Assembly: GCA_047974765.1 (NCBI GenBank)
Contig: JBKECP010000006.1
Location: 1 to 64,000, forward strand
Direction: 5' to 3'
Length of the DNA stretch: 64,000 nt
Source of the DNA: JBKECP01 sp047974765
GTDB taxonomy: Bacteria > Pseudomonadota > Gammaproteobacteria > Pseudomonadales > Halieaceae
Each line of letters begins with the position of its first letter. The first letter of the stretch is position 1. Below the pieces are notes generated by a model that had not been told where the DNA came from, ran no database searches, and saw nothing but the letters and a program-made list of their open reading frames with translations. Shown piece after piece: positions 1-8,176 of this stretch. The position numbers and the translations under genes were made by a program.

Positions 1-783
1 GGCAAAAACGCTCATGCCGGTCACCGCCCGAAAATCGACATTCAATGTGCGAACATTGGTGGCGGCAAAGGATGCCAGTTCGACCAGGGACGGCAGATCG
101 TCGATTCGCTCCTCAATCAGCGCGCAGATCGCCAAGACGCGGTCGCGCCGCTTCGCACTTGGCGGAGAAGCACCCTCGAAATCCTTTTCAAAGCGGGCTA
201 TGAGTGTAAGTAGAAGATCGATACCCGCACTCTGACTACACAACCGCGCGAGCGGTCCCTGGTCGCTGGCCTCTCCAAATGCACAGATGGACCGCTCCAG
301 CAGAGGCGGCAGGGGACGGCTCAAAGTACCTTCCTGCTCCAGCGACAGTGCGAGATGCCGCAACAGCGGCTCATCTTGCTGCAGCCAGTTGGAGGGCAAT
401 CGAAAGCCTATGCCCAGATAACGTCCGCTGATGAGCTGGGTTTGCAGGGACTCGTTTTCCATAATGCGCGTCAGTGTAACCCTTCCGGAGCGCGTCTCGA
501 TCACGGGCTCGCCACTATCACGCCGGGCCGGCATTTCACCAGCCAATGCGCAGTTGAGATAGATACCCGGTTCGAAGGTACGACGCAGGGCTGATCCCTG
601 TATTACCCTGAGGTGACTGAAGGAGCAGAAAACGCCATCCGGCAGGTACCAGGAACGCAGAACACCCTCGGCAATAACTGCACCCTCCACCCCGGGCGCG
701 CACAGCTGTGACGAAAAGCCGGGGACATCGCTCATACGGAAAACGGTTTGCCCAGCTTCCGGCGGTGAAATATAGCCTGTCAT
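1..783 (-). CDS. AraC-family regulator (PchR-like), truncated by window edge
   Basis: Reading leftward from an ATG at 783, 261 codons stay open to base 1, so the C-terminus lies outside the window. The N-terminal ~200 residues look like the sensing half of PchR-type AraC regulators. The last visible residues (ALIEERIDDLPSLVELA, then AATNVRTLNVDFRAVTGMS) match the start of the AraC helix-turn-helix. A good Shine-Dalgarno (CAGGAG, 797-792) sits 8 nt before the ATG and overlaps a near-perfect Fur box. PchR-type proteins activate siderophore uptake genes in response to ferric siderophore; iron control is therefore a solid inference, the ligand is unknown. A partner receptor gene is not seen to the right, where only decayed mobile DNA is present. 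Confidence 0.8.
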   Translation of the reverse strand, partial: MTGYISPPEAGQTVFRMSDVPGFSSQLCAPGVEGAVIAEGVLRSWYLPDGVFCSFSHLRVIQGSALRRTFEPGIYLNCALAGEMPARRDSGEPVIETRSGRVTLTRIMENESLQTQLISGRYLGIGFRLPSNWLQQDEPLLRHLALSLEQEGTLSRPLPPLLERSICAFGEASDQGPLARLCSQSAGIDLLLTLIARFEKDFEGASPPSAKRRDRVLAICALIEERIDDLPSLVELASFAATNVRTLNVDFRAVTGMSVFA

Positions 784-795
784 AAGCCGCACTCC

Positions 796-810
796 TGAGA
801 ATGATTCTCA
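796..810. promoter_or_regulatory. Fur box upstream of the AraC regulator
   Basis: TGAGAATGATTCTCA is a perfect 7-1-7 inverted repeat and fits the classical Fur operator core (TGATAATNATTATCA) at most positions. It overlaps the ribosome binding site region of the leftward AraC gene, so Fur bound here would block its expression in iron-replete cells. Confidence 0.8.
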
Positions 811-865
811 ACAATAGGCTGATTTCGCACGCGCTTCAAATCGCAACGCGCGGGATGACCCCGAC

Positions 866-991
866 ACCACGACGCTTGAGCGAAAACCGCTGCACACCAC
901 GCATTGGAGCGTGCGCCCGCTGTCTGATGAAACGGGTTCGTCGCGCAGCGCCGTGCATCGTTACATCAGTATGTTTGGTCTGCAGCGCCAT
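866..991 (+). mobile_element. IS630-family transposase fragment
   Basis: One frame gives about 42 residues (LERKPLHTTHWSVRPLSDET followed by GSSRSAVHRYISMFGLQRH) that resemble the helix-turn-helix segment of IS630-type transposases, which typically read ATHWS..R.LA..TG.S.S.VHR....FGLQPH. There is no start, no catalytic DDE region, and the similarity stops after about residue 42. This is a decayed scrap, not a functional element. It lies between the two Fur boxes. Confidence 0.6.
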
Positions 992-1175
992 CTGATGGTG
1001 TATCTTATTGAATATCGGGCCCATGACCGGCCCCAGTACCACTGCTATAGGCTTACAAGCGCGCCTGGACCATCATGCCGGCATTCCCACCAGATTGTAG
1101 GCCGCCAGCCTGAATGATTGATTCAAACGATCCAGTCTTGGCGGCGCCGTGTTTGAGATCAGGGACATGTGCTTA

Positions 1176-1190
1176 TGAGAATCATTCTCA
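1176..1190. promoter_or_regulatory. Second Fur box, orphaned
   Basis: TGAGAATCATTCTCA is a perfect 7-1-7 inverted repeat, the reverse complement of the box at 796-810. No intact gene starts within a few hundred bases on either side. The nearest coding remnant ends at 1224 on the minus strand. It may be a leftover promoter of a lost iron-regulated gene. Confidence 0.65.
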
Positions 1191-1223
1191 ATATGTTAGC
1201 TGCCTATCAATAATCACAATTAG

Positions 1224-1710
1224 TCAGTGTGAGAATTCTTTATGAGTACAAAAACACTGAAGTCGAGCTCTCCCTTGATCGGCAAACCGTATTTTCAGGG
1301 CTTTCCGGTCGGCCAGCAGTATTTGTACGGCTTCAAGGTTAAGGCCGGAGAGCTGATGTTGTTCCATCGACCCAAAAAGAAAGCTCGGTCTTTCCTCGGG
1401 GTAGGTAGATGACATCCAGGCCTTCAGATCCACATGGAGGACTGTCAGCTCGGGATCATCCAGACGTATCCGCTCGTTAGAGGTGATTCCGTTCTTGCCG
1501 TAGGGAGTCCCTGTTGGTCAGCGCATCGATTATACGAGCGGTATACAGGTGAAGCCTGGGCTATTGCGGGAAGTCGGTGGGTGCGGGTAGTTGATGTTCT
1601 CCGAGCATGGCAATGATGTCGTGTTCCCGGTCGAACAGTTCGCACCAGCGGATAGCCGCTTCAATGGGGCGATAGAAGAGTTTTTCATATGCGCTGTCGG
1701 GCCTGTCCAT
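1224..1710 (-). pseudogene. Broken small gene downstream of the integrase
   Basis: From an ATG at 1710 a protein-like reading (MDRPDSAYEKLFYRPIEAAI...) runs 49 codons to an amber stop at 1563-1561. Reading through that TAG, where a W codon (TGG) fits the expected DFPQWP, continues the protein for ~17 residues. A one-base shift near 1510 then moves to the frame that carries YGKNGITSNERIRLDDPELT and DLKAWMSSTYPEERPSFLF and ends at TGA 1226-1224. I recall small proteins of this type of about 160 residues, of unknown function, in Pseudomonas and relatives, but cannot name the family. At least two lesions make it a pseudogene unless there are sequencing errors. Confidence 0.65.
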
Positions 1711-1935
1711 CTGTCCCTATCCAAGGCTATGAAAATTTCCGGTTGTGTTGGTCGGCGTGTGTTCGGGCGGGATTCGCATCTGTCAGGTAGATGAAAGAAA
1801 TTTGACCGCCAGAAAACTGTTTCTGCATGATTTCAAAATCACCCGGCCACGGCCTGTCTTGGATTAATTTTCGGTTGAGGCGGTTTCAAGGCGTGTATTG
1901 GCATTCACCTGTTTGGCAAATGCCTGCGACTGTTC

Positions 1936-3127
1936 CTAAGTTAAGCCCACTTTTAATGCGTCCAGATAGTCCGCATACCACTGCATCATCAGTCGGCGTT
2001 GCGCAAGGTAAATGGCATGGTTGTAGTCACCGGCAATACCGGTTTCCTTGTGGGATAGTTGTGCGTCCACGAACTGCTTGGGCCAGCCATGTTCCCTGAG
2101 CAGTGTGCTGGCGGTGTGTCGAGTGCCGTGGCTGACCATACGGCCCTTGTACCCGATAAGCTGGAAGACCTTGTTGACAGTATTCTCGCTGATCGTAGTA
2201 TTCTTGGTGCCGATGCCGGGAAAGAGGTGCTGTTGCCTGCCCGTTATTTCCCGGAGTTCTTTGAGCATTGCAAGCAGTTGCGTGGGAAGTGGCGTCACAT
2301 GCATGCGGCGCATTTTCATCTTCTCTGCGTCGATACGCCAGATTGCATTGTCCAGGTCGATTTCATGCCATTCAGCGAAGTGAACCATGCCCGGGCGGGA
2401 AGCCGTAAGGATTGCCATCCAGGCTGCGGTGCGGTTGATGAAGCGACTGCTCGAATTGTCCAGTTTGCGGAGAAAGTCCGGTAGCTCAGGTTCAAGTAAA
2501 TGTGGGTGGTGCGCGGCCTTCGGTGCTTCCTTGGCGATATAGCGCAGCTCCGATGTCGGGTTGTTTTCACATAGGCCCTTGGCAATAGCCCTACTGAAAA
2601 TTTCCCGCAGCCAGCCGCGAACCTTCCTGGAAATGTTCAATGCGCCACGTTTCTCTATGCGGGCTTGAACGGCGGCACAGTCTGCCCTTGATACGCGGGG
2701 AAGGTGTTTGTTCCTTAGTATAGGGAGAATGTCCTTGTCGAGGTAGGTCCGCATTTTGTTCAGGGTTGACGCCGAACGGCCGGCTTTGATCTTGCTTTGG
2801 TACCAGTCTTCCGCGGCTGCGCTGAACAGATTGGTCTGCGATTCGGTAGATGCCTGTTTATCCTGTTTGCGCTTCTGGCCGGGGTCGATACCGCGTGCAA
2901 CAAGAGCGCACATTTCCGCGGCCTTCTCGCGAGCAAGCTGGAGTGAAATGGTGGGATAGACACCCACCGAAACACGCGGCTGCTTGCCGTCGATACGATA
3001 GCGGAAGTGCCAGTACCTCTGTCCCGCCGGGGTCACCCACAGGGACAGGCCTCCACCACCGGCGAGACCATAAGGAAGGCTTGTCCTTGGGTTTGGCGGC
3101 CTGAACTTCTCGAGTGGTAAGAGGCAT
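1936..3127 (-). pseudogene. P4-type tyrosine integrase, N-terminal frameshift
   Basis: Tyrosine site-specific recombinase of the phage P4/DUF4102 class. The natural start is the ATG at 3127 (MPLTTREVQAAKPKDKP), typical for the family, but after KDKP the frame breaks. The DNA reads CCTTCCTT, and removing one CCTT restores KDKPYGLAGGGGLSLWV. A 4-bp tandem duplication is therefore the likely lesion. Downstream the protein is intact to 1936 and keeps the catalytic set: Arg in TASRPG, His-x-x-Arg in SHGTRH, His in LSHKE and Tyr in DYNHAIY. A GTG at 3138 opens the downstream frame without a frameshift, giving 400 codons with an unrelated first ~20 residues, so residual activity is possible. It lies just beyond the 3' end of tRNA-Leu, the usual position for an island integrase. 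Confidence 0.7.
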
Positions 3128-3129
3128 GG

Positions 3130-3178
3130 TGAGTACACTTTTCTTCCTCGAACTTTAGTGTACTCAAAAATGTACTCA
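3130..3178. promoter_or_regulatory. Operator-like repeats over the integrase start
   Basis: TGAGTACACT (3130-3139) is mirrored by AGTGTACTCA (3157-3166), a perfect 10-bp inverted pair, and a third copy TGTACTCA follows at 3171-3178. They lie across and just upstream of the integrase start. The layout suggests binding sites for an excisionase or repressor, or arm-type sites of the integrase. Confidence 0.45.
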
Positions 3179-3222
3179 TTTGCACATGGCTTTCAGTGGA
3201 GCTCAGTGGTCAATGTCAGAAC

Positions 3223-3248
3223 AAAAAGCCCGCTTTTGCGGGCTTTTT
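3223..3248 (-). terminator. Rho-independent terminator of tRNA-Leu
   Basis: Perfect hairpin AAAAAGCCCGC - TTTT - GCGGGCTTTTT. Read on the minus strand it lies about 40 bases after the tRNA-Leu 3' end and ends in a T run. It is bidirectional in form. Confidence 0.8.
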
Positions 3249-3290
3249 CAATGAGTTGGAGATCTTGTTGGAAGTCTTTGGAATTCAAAA

Positions 3291-3315
3291 TGGTGCCCAG
3301 GAGAGGACTTGAACC
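3291..3315 (-). other. Candidate island attachment site in tRNA 3' end
   Basis: P4-type integrases usually recombine in the 3' half of a tRNA gene, and an integrase gene begins about 150 bases beyond this end. No second copy of this tRNA tail is visible at 1-3290, so the other boundary would be to the left of the window or lost. This is inferred from context only. Confidence 0.35.
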
Positions 3316-3377
3316 TCCACGCCCTTGCGAGCACTAGCACCTGAAGCTAGCGTGTCTACCAATTTCACCACCTGGGC
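3291..3377 (-). tRNA. tRNA-Leu (anticodon CAG)
   Basis: The 87-nt gene has an encoded CCA end. Read on the minus strand it begins GCCCAGG and ends CCTGGGCACCA, giving a 7-bp acceptor stem. The anticodon stem-loop is CTAGC-TTCAGGT-GCTAG with anticodon CAG. A long variable arm (GCTCGCAAGGGCGT) and the T-loop GTTCAAGTC fit tRNA-Leu. It precedes rnr divergently, as I recall from Pseudomonas. Confidence 0.95.
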
Positions 3378-3510
3378 AAATCAGTTGTGAGGTGAGCTCA
3401 CAGCTGAGGGCGCGCACTTTACTTTTACCGGGCGCATCTGTCAATACTCGCGTATACTCCAGCCAGTTAATTACTGTAGCTAATCCTTTTCGCTAAGAGC
3501 CCCTTCTTTT

Positions 3511-5904
3511 ATGGCCAAACGAGGCAAGATTGCCGATCCCCATGCCGAGCGCGAGGCTCGGCGTTATGATAAACCTATTCCCAGCCGGGAAGCTATTTTG
3601 CAGCTTCTGTCCGATGCCGACCAACCCCTGAACCGCGAGCAGATTGCGACCCGCCTTGGTTTATCCGATGGGCAGGACTTTGATGCTCTGCGCAAACGTT
3701 TGCGGGCTATGGAGCGGGATGGGCAGCTGATGCTGAATCGGCGCGGTGCCTACGGACTGATTGACAAGCTCAACCTGATACATTGTCGGGTGCAGGGCCA
3801 TCGGGATGGTTATGGTTTTGCCATGCCACTGGCAGAGGGTGAGGATATCTACCTTAGTGCCAGCCAGATGCAGTTTGTATTTGACGGCGATGAGGTGCTG
3901 GTGATTATCACTGGCCTGGATCGCCGTGGTCGTGCCGAGGGACGGGTGGTGGAAGTGCTCGATCGTGGTAATCGGCAGATTGTTGGTCGCTACCAGGAGG
4001 AAAGTGGTATCGGTTTTGTTGTGCCCGACAGTGCTCGCATCCGCAACCATATTCTGATTCCGCCCCAGGACAAGGGCGAAGCCCGCTCTGGCCAGATTGT
4101 CACCGCGCAGATCACCGACTATCCGACCCGCAAGCTCAATGCCAAGGGCCGGGTGGTGGAAGTGCTGGGTGAACATATGGATCCGGGGTTGGAGATTGAT
4201 GTGGCCATTCGCTCTCACGGTATTCCCCACCAGTGGCCGGAGGCTGTGTTGCGGCAGGCCGCGGGGCTCGAAGCCGAGCCCCGCGAGCAGGACAAAAAAC
4301 ACCGGGTCGATCTGCGTGACAAGGCCTTTGTCACCATCGACGGTGAGGATGCCCGCGATTTTGACGATGCGGTTTACTGCGAAGCCCGCCGTGGCGGCTG
4401 GCGCCTGTGGGTGGCGATTGCGGATGTGTCCCACTATGTGCGCCCGGACTCTGCCCTGGATGAAGAGGCTGCTCTGCGGGGGAATTCGGTCTATTTTCCC
4501 GAGCGGGTGGTGCCGATGTTGCCGGAGGCACTGTCCAACGGGCTGTGCTCCCTCAAGCCAAAGGTGGATCGCCTGGCTATGGTCTGCGAGATGGAGCTGA
4601 GCCGCGTTGGCCGGTTGATGCGCTACAGTTTTTACGAGGCCGTGATCCACTCCCATGCCCGCCTTACCTATACCCAGGTGGGCGAGGTGCTAGAGGAGGG
4701 TTGGCATCGGGAGGTCGATCCCGAGGTCGTACCGGATCTGCTGCGCCTGCACCAGCTTTACAGTGTGCTGCGCACTGCCCGTGATGATCGCGGTGCTATT
4801 GACTTCGAGACTGTTGAAACCCGCATCGTGTTCAACGAGCAGCGCAAGATTGACGCCATCGTGCCGTTGCAGCGCAATGATGCTCATAGATTGATTGAAG
4901 AGTGCATGCTCTGTGCCAATGTGGCGGCAGCCCGATTTTATGACAGTGCTGCTCTGCCCATACTCTACCGGGTGCATGAGGGGCCTTCCGGCGAGAAACT
5001 GGATAACCTGCGGGCTTTTCTTGGCGAACTGGGGCTGGAACTGCGCGGAGGCGACAAGCCCAAACCCGCTCACTACCAGCAGCTGCTGGCTGAGGTCGCC
5101 GGGCGTGAGGATGCCTCTGTCATTCAGACCATGATGCTGCGTTCTCTGTCGCAGGCGGTTTATCAGCCTGATAACAAGGGCCACTTTGGTCTTAATTACG
5201 AGGCTTATGCTCACTTTACCTCGCCCATCCGCCGCTATGCTGATTTGCTGGTGCACCGGGGTATTCGTCATTTGATCCGCTCACGCAAGGCTTGCGAAGG
5301 CATTTGCCGGGTGAAAGGGGCGGGTATCATTCCTGCCAAAAATATCTTCCCCTACGATGAGCAGGCGATGGCGGTGGTCGGTGAACACTGCTCGCTGACT
5401 GAGCGGCGGGCTGACGATGCCACCCGCGACGTACAAAATTGGCTCAAGTGTGAATATTTGCAGGAGCGGGTGGGTGAGGACTATGACGGGGTGATTGCCG
5501 CTGTTACCAGCTTTGGCCTGTTTGTCGAGCTGGAAGATTTTTATATAGAGGGCCTGGTTCATATCAGTGCACTACCGGGTGATTACTACAGCTATGACCG
5601 TGCTCGCCAGCGCCTGCTAGGTGAGCGCAGTGGTCGCAGTTTCAAGCTCGGTGCTTCGGTGCGGGTGCGGGTGGCTCGGGTTGATCTGGATGATAAAAAG
5701 ATTGATCTTGACTTGCTCGATAGCCGAAGGTCAAAAAAGGTCGGTGACAATAATTCAGGCAAAAGCAGGAAAAAACCACAGCGTGATGGCAGTGCTGGTG
5801 ATGGCAGTGCAGGTAAGAAAAAGCAGAATAAAAACAGTAAAAAAAAGGAAAGGTCCAGCAAGAAGAATAAATCCAGTAAAACCGGCCTGAGGCGACATTA
5901 CTGA
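3511..5904 (+). CDS. rnr: Ribonuclease R
   Basis: 3'-to-5' exoribonuclease of the RNB family, 797 residues, close to the usual length. It degrades structured RNA and acts in rRNA and tmRNA quality control. Domains in order: N-terminal winged helix (about 20-90, QLLSDADQPLNREQIATRLG), two cold-shock domains (about 90-240), the RNB catalytic core (about 265-600, with the acidic motif DGEDARDFDDAV and the motif YAHFTSPIRRYADLLVHRG), an S1 domain (about 650-735) and a lysine-rich tail. It begins an rnr-rlmB operon; rlmB starts one base after its stop. Two long open frames on the opposite strand are shadows. Confidence 0.97.
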   Translation: MAKRGKIADPHAEREARRYDKPIPSREAILQLLSDADQPLNREQIATRLGLSDGQDFDALRKRLRAMERDGQLMLNRRGAYGLIDKLNLIHCRVQGHRDGYGFAMPLAEGEDIYLSASQMQFVFDGDEVLVIITGLDRRGRAEGRVVEVLDRGNRQIVGRYQEESGIGFVVPDSARIRNHILIPPQDKGEARSGQIVTAQITDYPTRKLNAKGRVVEVLGEHMDPGLEIDVAIRSHGIPHQWPEAVLRQAAGLEAEPREQDKKHRVDLRDKAFVTIDGEDARDFDDAVYCEARRGGWRLWVAIADVSHYVRPDSALDEEAALRGNSVYFPERVVPMLPEALSNGLCSLKPKVDRLAMVCEMELSRVGRLMRYSFYEAVIHSHARLTYTQVGEVLEEGWHREVDPEVVPDLLRLHQLYSVLRTARDDRGAIDFETVETRIVFNEQRKIDAIVPLQRNDAHRLIEECMLCANVAAARFYDSAALPILYRVHEGPSGEKLDNLRAFLGELGLELRGGDKPKPAHYQQLLAEVAGREDASVIQTMMLRSLSQAVYQPDNKGHFGLNYEAYAHFTSPIRRYADLLVHRGIRHLIRSRKACEGICRVKGAGIIPAKNIFPYDEQAMAVVGEHCSLTERRADDATRDVQNWLKCEYLQERVGEDYDGVIAAVTSFGLFVELEDFYIEGLVHISALPGDYYSYDRARQRLLGERSGRSFKLGASVRVRVARVDLDDKKIDLDLLDSRRSKKVGDNNSGKSRKKPQRDGSAGDGSAGKKKQNKNSKKKERSSKKNKSSKTGLRRHY

Positions 5905-5905
5905 T

Positions 5906-6652
5906 ATGGAGCAGATTTACGGTATCCATGCCGTCGATGCTCTGTTGCGACGCCACAGCAGCAGTGTCCAGCGTTTGTTGGTGCAACAGGATCGTCAGGA
6001 CAAGCGTATGAGCGCACTGATCGAGTTGGCTCGCAATCAGGGTATTTTGCTTGAGAGTGTACCTCGCAAGGTGCTGGATAGCAGGGTCAGTGCCCGCCAC
6101 CAGGGCGTGATTGCCGAATTGCGCACCAAAGCCAGTGAGGTGGCGGACAACCTCTGGGCTGAAGCAGACCTGCTACGCCATGTCGATGATACTGGTGGAT
6201 CAGTGCTGATACTGGTGCTCGATGGTGTTACCGATCCCCACAATCTCGGTGCCTGTTTGCGCAGTGCTGATGCCGCTGGCGTTGATGCCGTCGTGGTGCC
6301 CAAAGATAAATCAGCTGACCTGAGTCCAATTGCCCGCAAGGTGGCCTGCGGTGCCGCCGAGGTGGTGCCTTTTGTGCAGGTGACCAACCTGGCGCGCACC
6401 CTGGCTGCCCTCAAGGCGAGGGGTGTGTGGCTCTACGGCGCTGCCGGTGAAGCTGAAACCAGTTTGTACAATGTGGATTTGTCGGGTCCGGTGGCGCTGG
6501 TGATGGGTGCAGAGGGCAGTGGTTTGCGGCGGCTCACCAAAGAGGCCTGTGATTTTCTGGTCCATCTGCCAATGGCTGGCTCAGTCAGTAGCCTGAATGT
6601 ATCGGTGGCCACCGGCATCTGCCTGTTTGAGGCACGGCGCCAGCGCTTGTGA
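5906..6652 (+). CDS. rlmB: 23S rRNA (Gm2251) 2'-O-methyltransferase
   Basis: SpoU-class methyltransferase, 248 residues. It uses S-adenosylmethionine to 2'-O-methylate G2251 in the P-loop of 23S rRNA. The N-terminal ~75 residues form the L30e-like substrate-binding domain (YGIHAVDALLRR). The C-terminal trefoil-knot domain shows LVLDGVTDPHNLGACLRSAD, VMGAEGSGL and SSLNVSVATGICLFE, the three SpoU motifs. It is translationally coupled to rnr (1-base gap), a standard arrangement in gammaproteobacteria. Confidence 0.97.
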   Translation: MEQIYGIHAVDALLRRHSSSVQRLLVQQDRQDKRMSALIELARNQGILLESVPRKVLDSRVSARHQGVIAELRTKASEVADNLWAEADLLRHVDDTGGSVLILVLDGVTDPHNLGACLRSADAAGVDAVVVPKDKSADLSPIARKVACGAAEVVPFVQVTNLARTLAALKARGVWLYGAAGEAETSLYNVDLSGPVALVMGAEGSGLRRLTKEACDFLVHLPMAGSVSSLNVSVATGICLFEARRQRL

Positions 6653-6665
6653 CATTAAGTTTCAT

Positions 6666-7772
6666 CTATGACTGCTCTGGGTTGGACTTGTTTTTTGGTT
6701 CTGCTGTGATACCAGGCAGTACGCTGCGGATACAGCCGATAAAGACAATCGCCCAGATGAACAGTGAAATCCAGGTAAAAGCGTTGGCTAACGGTATCAG
6801 AAAGGGTAAATCCAGAGCCAGTGCCATCTGTCGGGTGGCCACTGAATACATGCCCAGAGGAAATACTGCACCCCAGTACAGCGGGTCGTACTGGAAGGGG
6901 AAGCGCATAAAAACGTGGCGCCAAAGACCGAGAATCACCAGCATTGGAATCCACCAGGTGCCGGTAGCCCAGAAAAAAATAGTGAAGCCCTTCATAAAGG
7001 GCTTGATGGATTCCAGCAGGGGGGCATCACCTGAGTTCAGGATCAGTGCCGATCCGGCCAGGGTGGAGATAGCCATCGCGCCCATATTGATCCAGTAGGG
7101 TGGCGACAGATCACCTGCCGAGAAATGGTAGAAGGTATAGCGGTAGAAAATCAGCGACATCATCCAGATGTACAGCATGCCCCCGCCCAGCCACATGGCC
7201 AGAGCCATAAAATTCAGATCCAGCCGATAGGGCTGCTCCAGTCTGGTTGCCAGCAGGGCAGATAGTACCGCCACCGACTGGGTGGCCACTACCGCCAGCA
7301 GCCAGGCACCACTGATGCCTTTATCCAGGGTTGGTTTTTCCTCCTTGATAGTCAGTGCCGTGAAGATGGTATAGGTGAGCACAAACCACAGCAATACAGT
7401 TAGAGCCAGTAGTACACTGCTGACATGGGTGTCGTTTAGCAGTGTCAGGAACTCGCTGCCGAGCACGCCCGATGCCGCTACTGTAGTGAAAAAGCCCGGT
7501 CCGCGGGAATGGCTGGCAACATCTTCAAAAAACAGGCGTCGATGTTGATTGAAACGCAGGATGGTCAGCCACCACAGCAGCAGATAAACTGCAATGGCGA
7601 TACCGAATAAGCCCATTCCCAGCCATTGCCAACCGCGCTGCCAGCAGGACAGCGATACAATACCGGTCGACATGACCATGGCAAAGTAGGCTGGTGGTAA
7701 ATTACGGGTGTCTGGGGTCAGTATCCGGGCAAGTCGCAATGGCCGGGCGATATTTTTCTGTGTGGCAGGCAT
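6666..7772 (-). CDS. TDT-family transporter (TehA/SLAC1-like anion channel)
   Basis: Membrane protein of 368 residues with about ten hydrophobic segments, starting LPPAYFAMVMSTGIVSLSCW, a typical first helix of the tellurite-resistance/dicarboxylate transporter family. Members move C4-dicarboxylates, sulfite or other anions; the substrate here cannot be told. It is on the opposite strand between rlmB and rpsF, which are usually adjacent, so it looks inserted into the conserved block. It converges on rlmB with 13 bases between stops. Confidence 0.8.
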   Translation of the reverse strand: MPATQKNIARPLRLARILTPDTRNLPPAYFAMVMSTGIVSLSCWQRGWQWLGMGLFGIAIAVYLLLWWLTILRFNQHRRLFFEDVASHSRGPGFFTTVAASGVLGSEFLTLLNDTHVSSVLLALTVLLWFVLTYTIFTALTIKEEKPTLDKGISGAWLLAVVATQSVAVLSALLATRLEQPYRLDLNFMALAMWLGGGMLYIWMMSLIFYRYTFYHFSAGDLSPPYWINMGAMAISTLAGSALILNSGDAPLLESIKPFMKGFTIFFWATGTWWIPMLVILGLWRHVFMRFPFQYDPLYWGAVFPLGMYSVATRQMALALDLPFLIPLANAFTWISLFIWAIVFIGCIRSVLPGITAEPKNKSNPEQS

Positions 7773-8094
7773 GAGCAGACTCCGGTGGCTGTCTATTATT
7801 ATTGATCCACCAGATACTCGTTGCCGGACTAACGGGCTAATTGTCCGTCATCATGGTTAACTCGGTCTGCCGGACCATCAGATAGAAAAATGTGGCGGCT
7901 TGCCCGCAAACCATGCTTTTGGGCGTTGTTGCCTGTCAATGATGTAAGTCATGTTTGCCTTCATCCCATTGTTTTCTTGCGTAAGTGCGGTGGTTCGGGG
8001 CCGTCAGCCGCCCTTTGAGTATCCGCCGGGCCGGGTGGGCTTGCTATTGCTTCGATTTGACAAAATCTGTAAACTCCGCGCCTCGAATTTTAGC
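7773..8094. other. Intergenic gap between transporter and rpsF leader
   Basis: About 320 bases between divergent genes. It should carry the promoters of the transporter (left) and the ribosomal operon (right). A TTGACA -35-like hexamer is present at 8057-8062 without a convincing -10. A short open frame at 7951-8166 has no protein-like composition and I do not call it. Confidence 0.4.
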
Positions 8095-8155
8095 CGGTGG
8101 GATTTGTCCCGCCGATTCTCCTTGCCACACTGTATCTTCGTGATGACAGGTGGCA
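8095..8155 (+). promoter_or_regulatory. Structured rpsF leader, possible S6:S18 autoregulatory RNA
   Basis: Two hairpins precede rpsF. The first is CGGTGGGA-TTTG-TCCCGCCG (8095-8114, one G-U pair). The second pairs TGCCACACTGT (8123-8133) with ACAGGTGGCA (8146-8155) with one bulged A. An S6:S18-binding leader is known upstream of rpsF in many bacteria. I cannot confirm the exact CCG-containing bulge, so the function is inferred from position. Confidence 0.4.
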
Positions 8156-8176
8156 TTAACCCGTAAGGAGCGATCA

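Noticed and set aside
3138..3138. GTG start giving an uninterrupted 400-codon integrase
   Set aside because: Its first ~20 residues are out of frame with the family N-terminus MPLTTREVQAAKPKDKP found at 3127, so the frameshift reading is better. I mention it as a possible residual start.
4097..4600. 167-codon plus-strand frame
   Set aside because: Alternative frame inside rnr, rich in Arg/Pro/Trp as expected from a shifted GC-rich gene.
3661..4656. 331-codon open frame on the minus strand
   Set aside because: It lies wholly inside rnr on the opposite strand and has no family features; a codon-bias shadow.
7951..8166. 71-codon frame before rpsF
   Set aside because: It covers the structured rpsF leader and lacks protein-like composition or a clear ribosome binding site.
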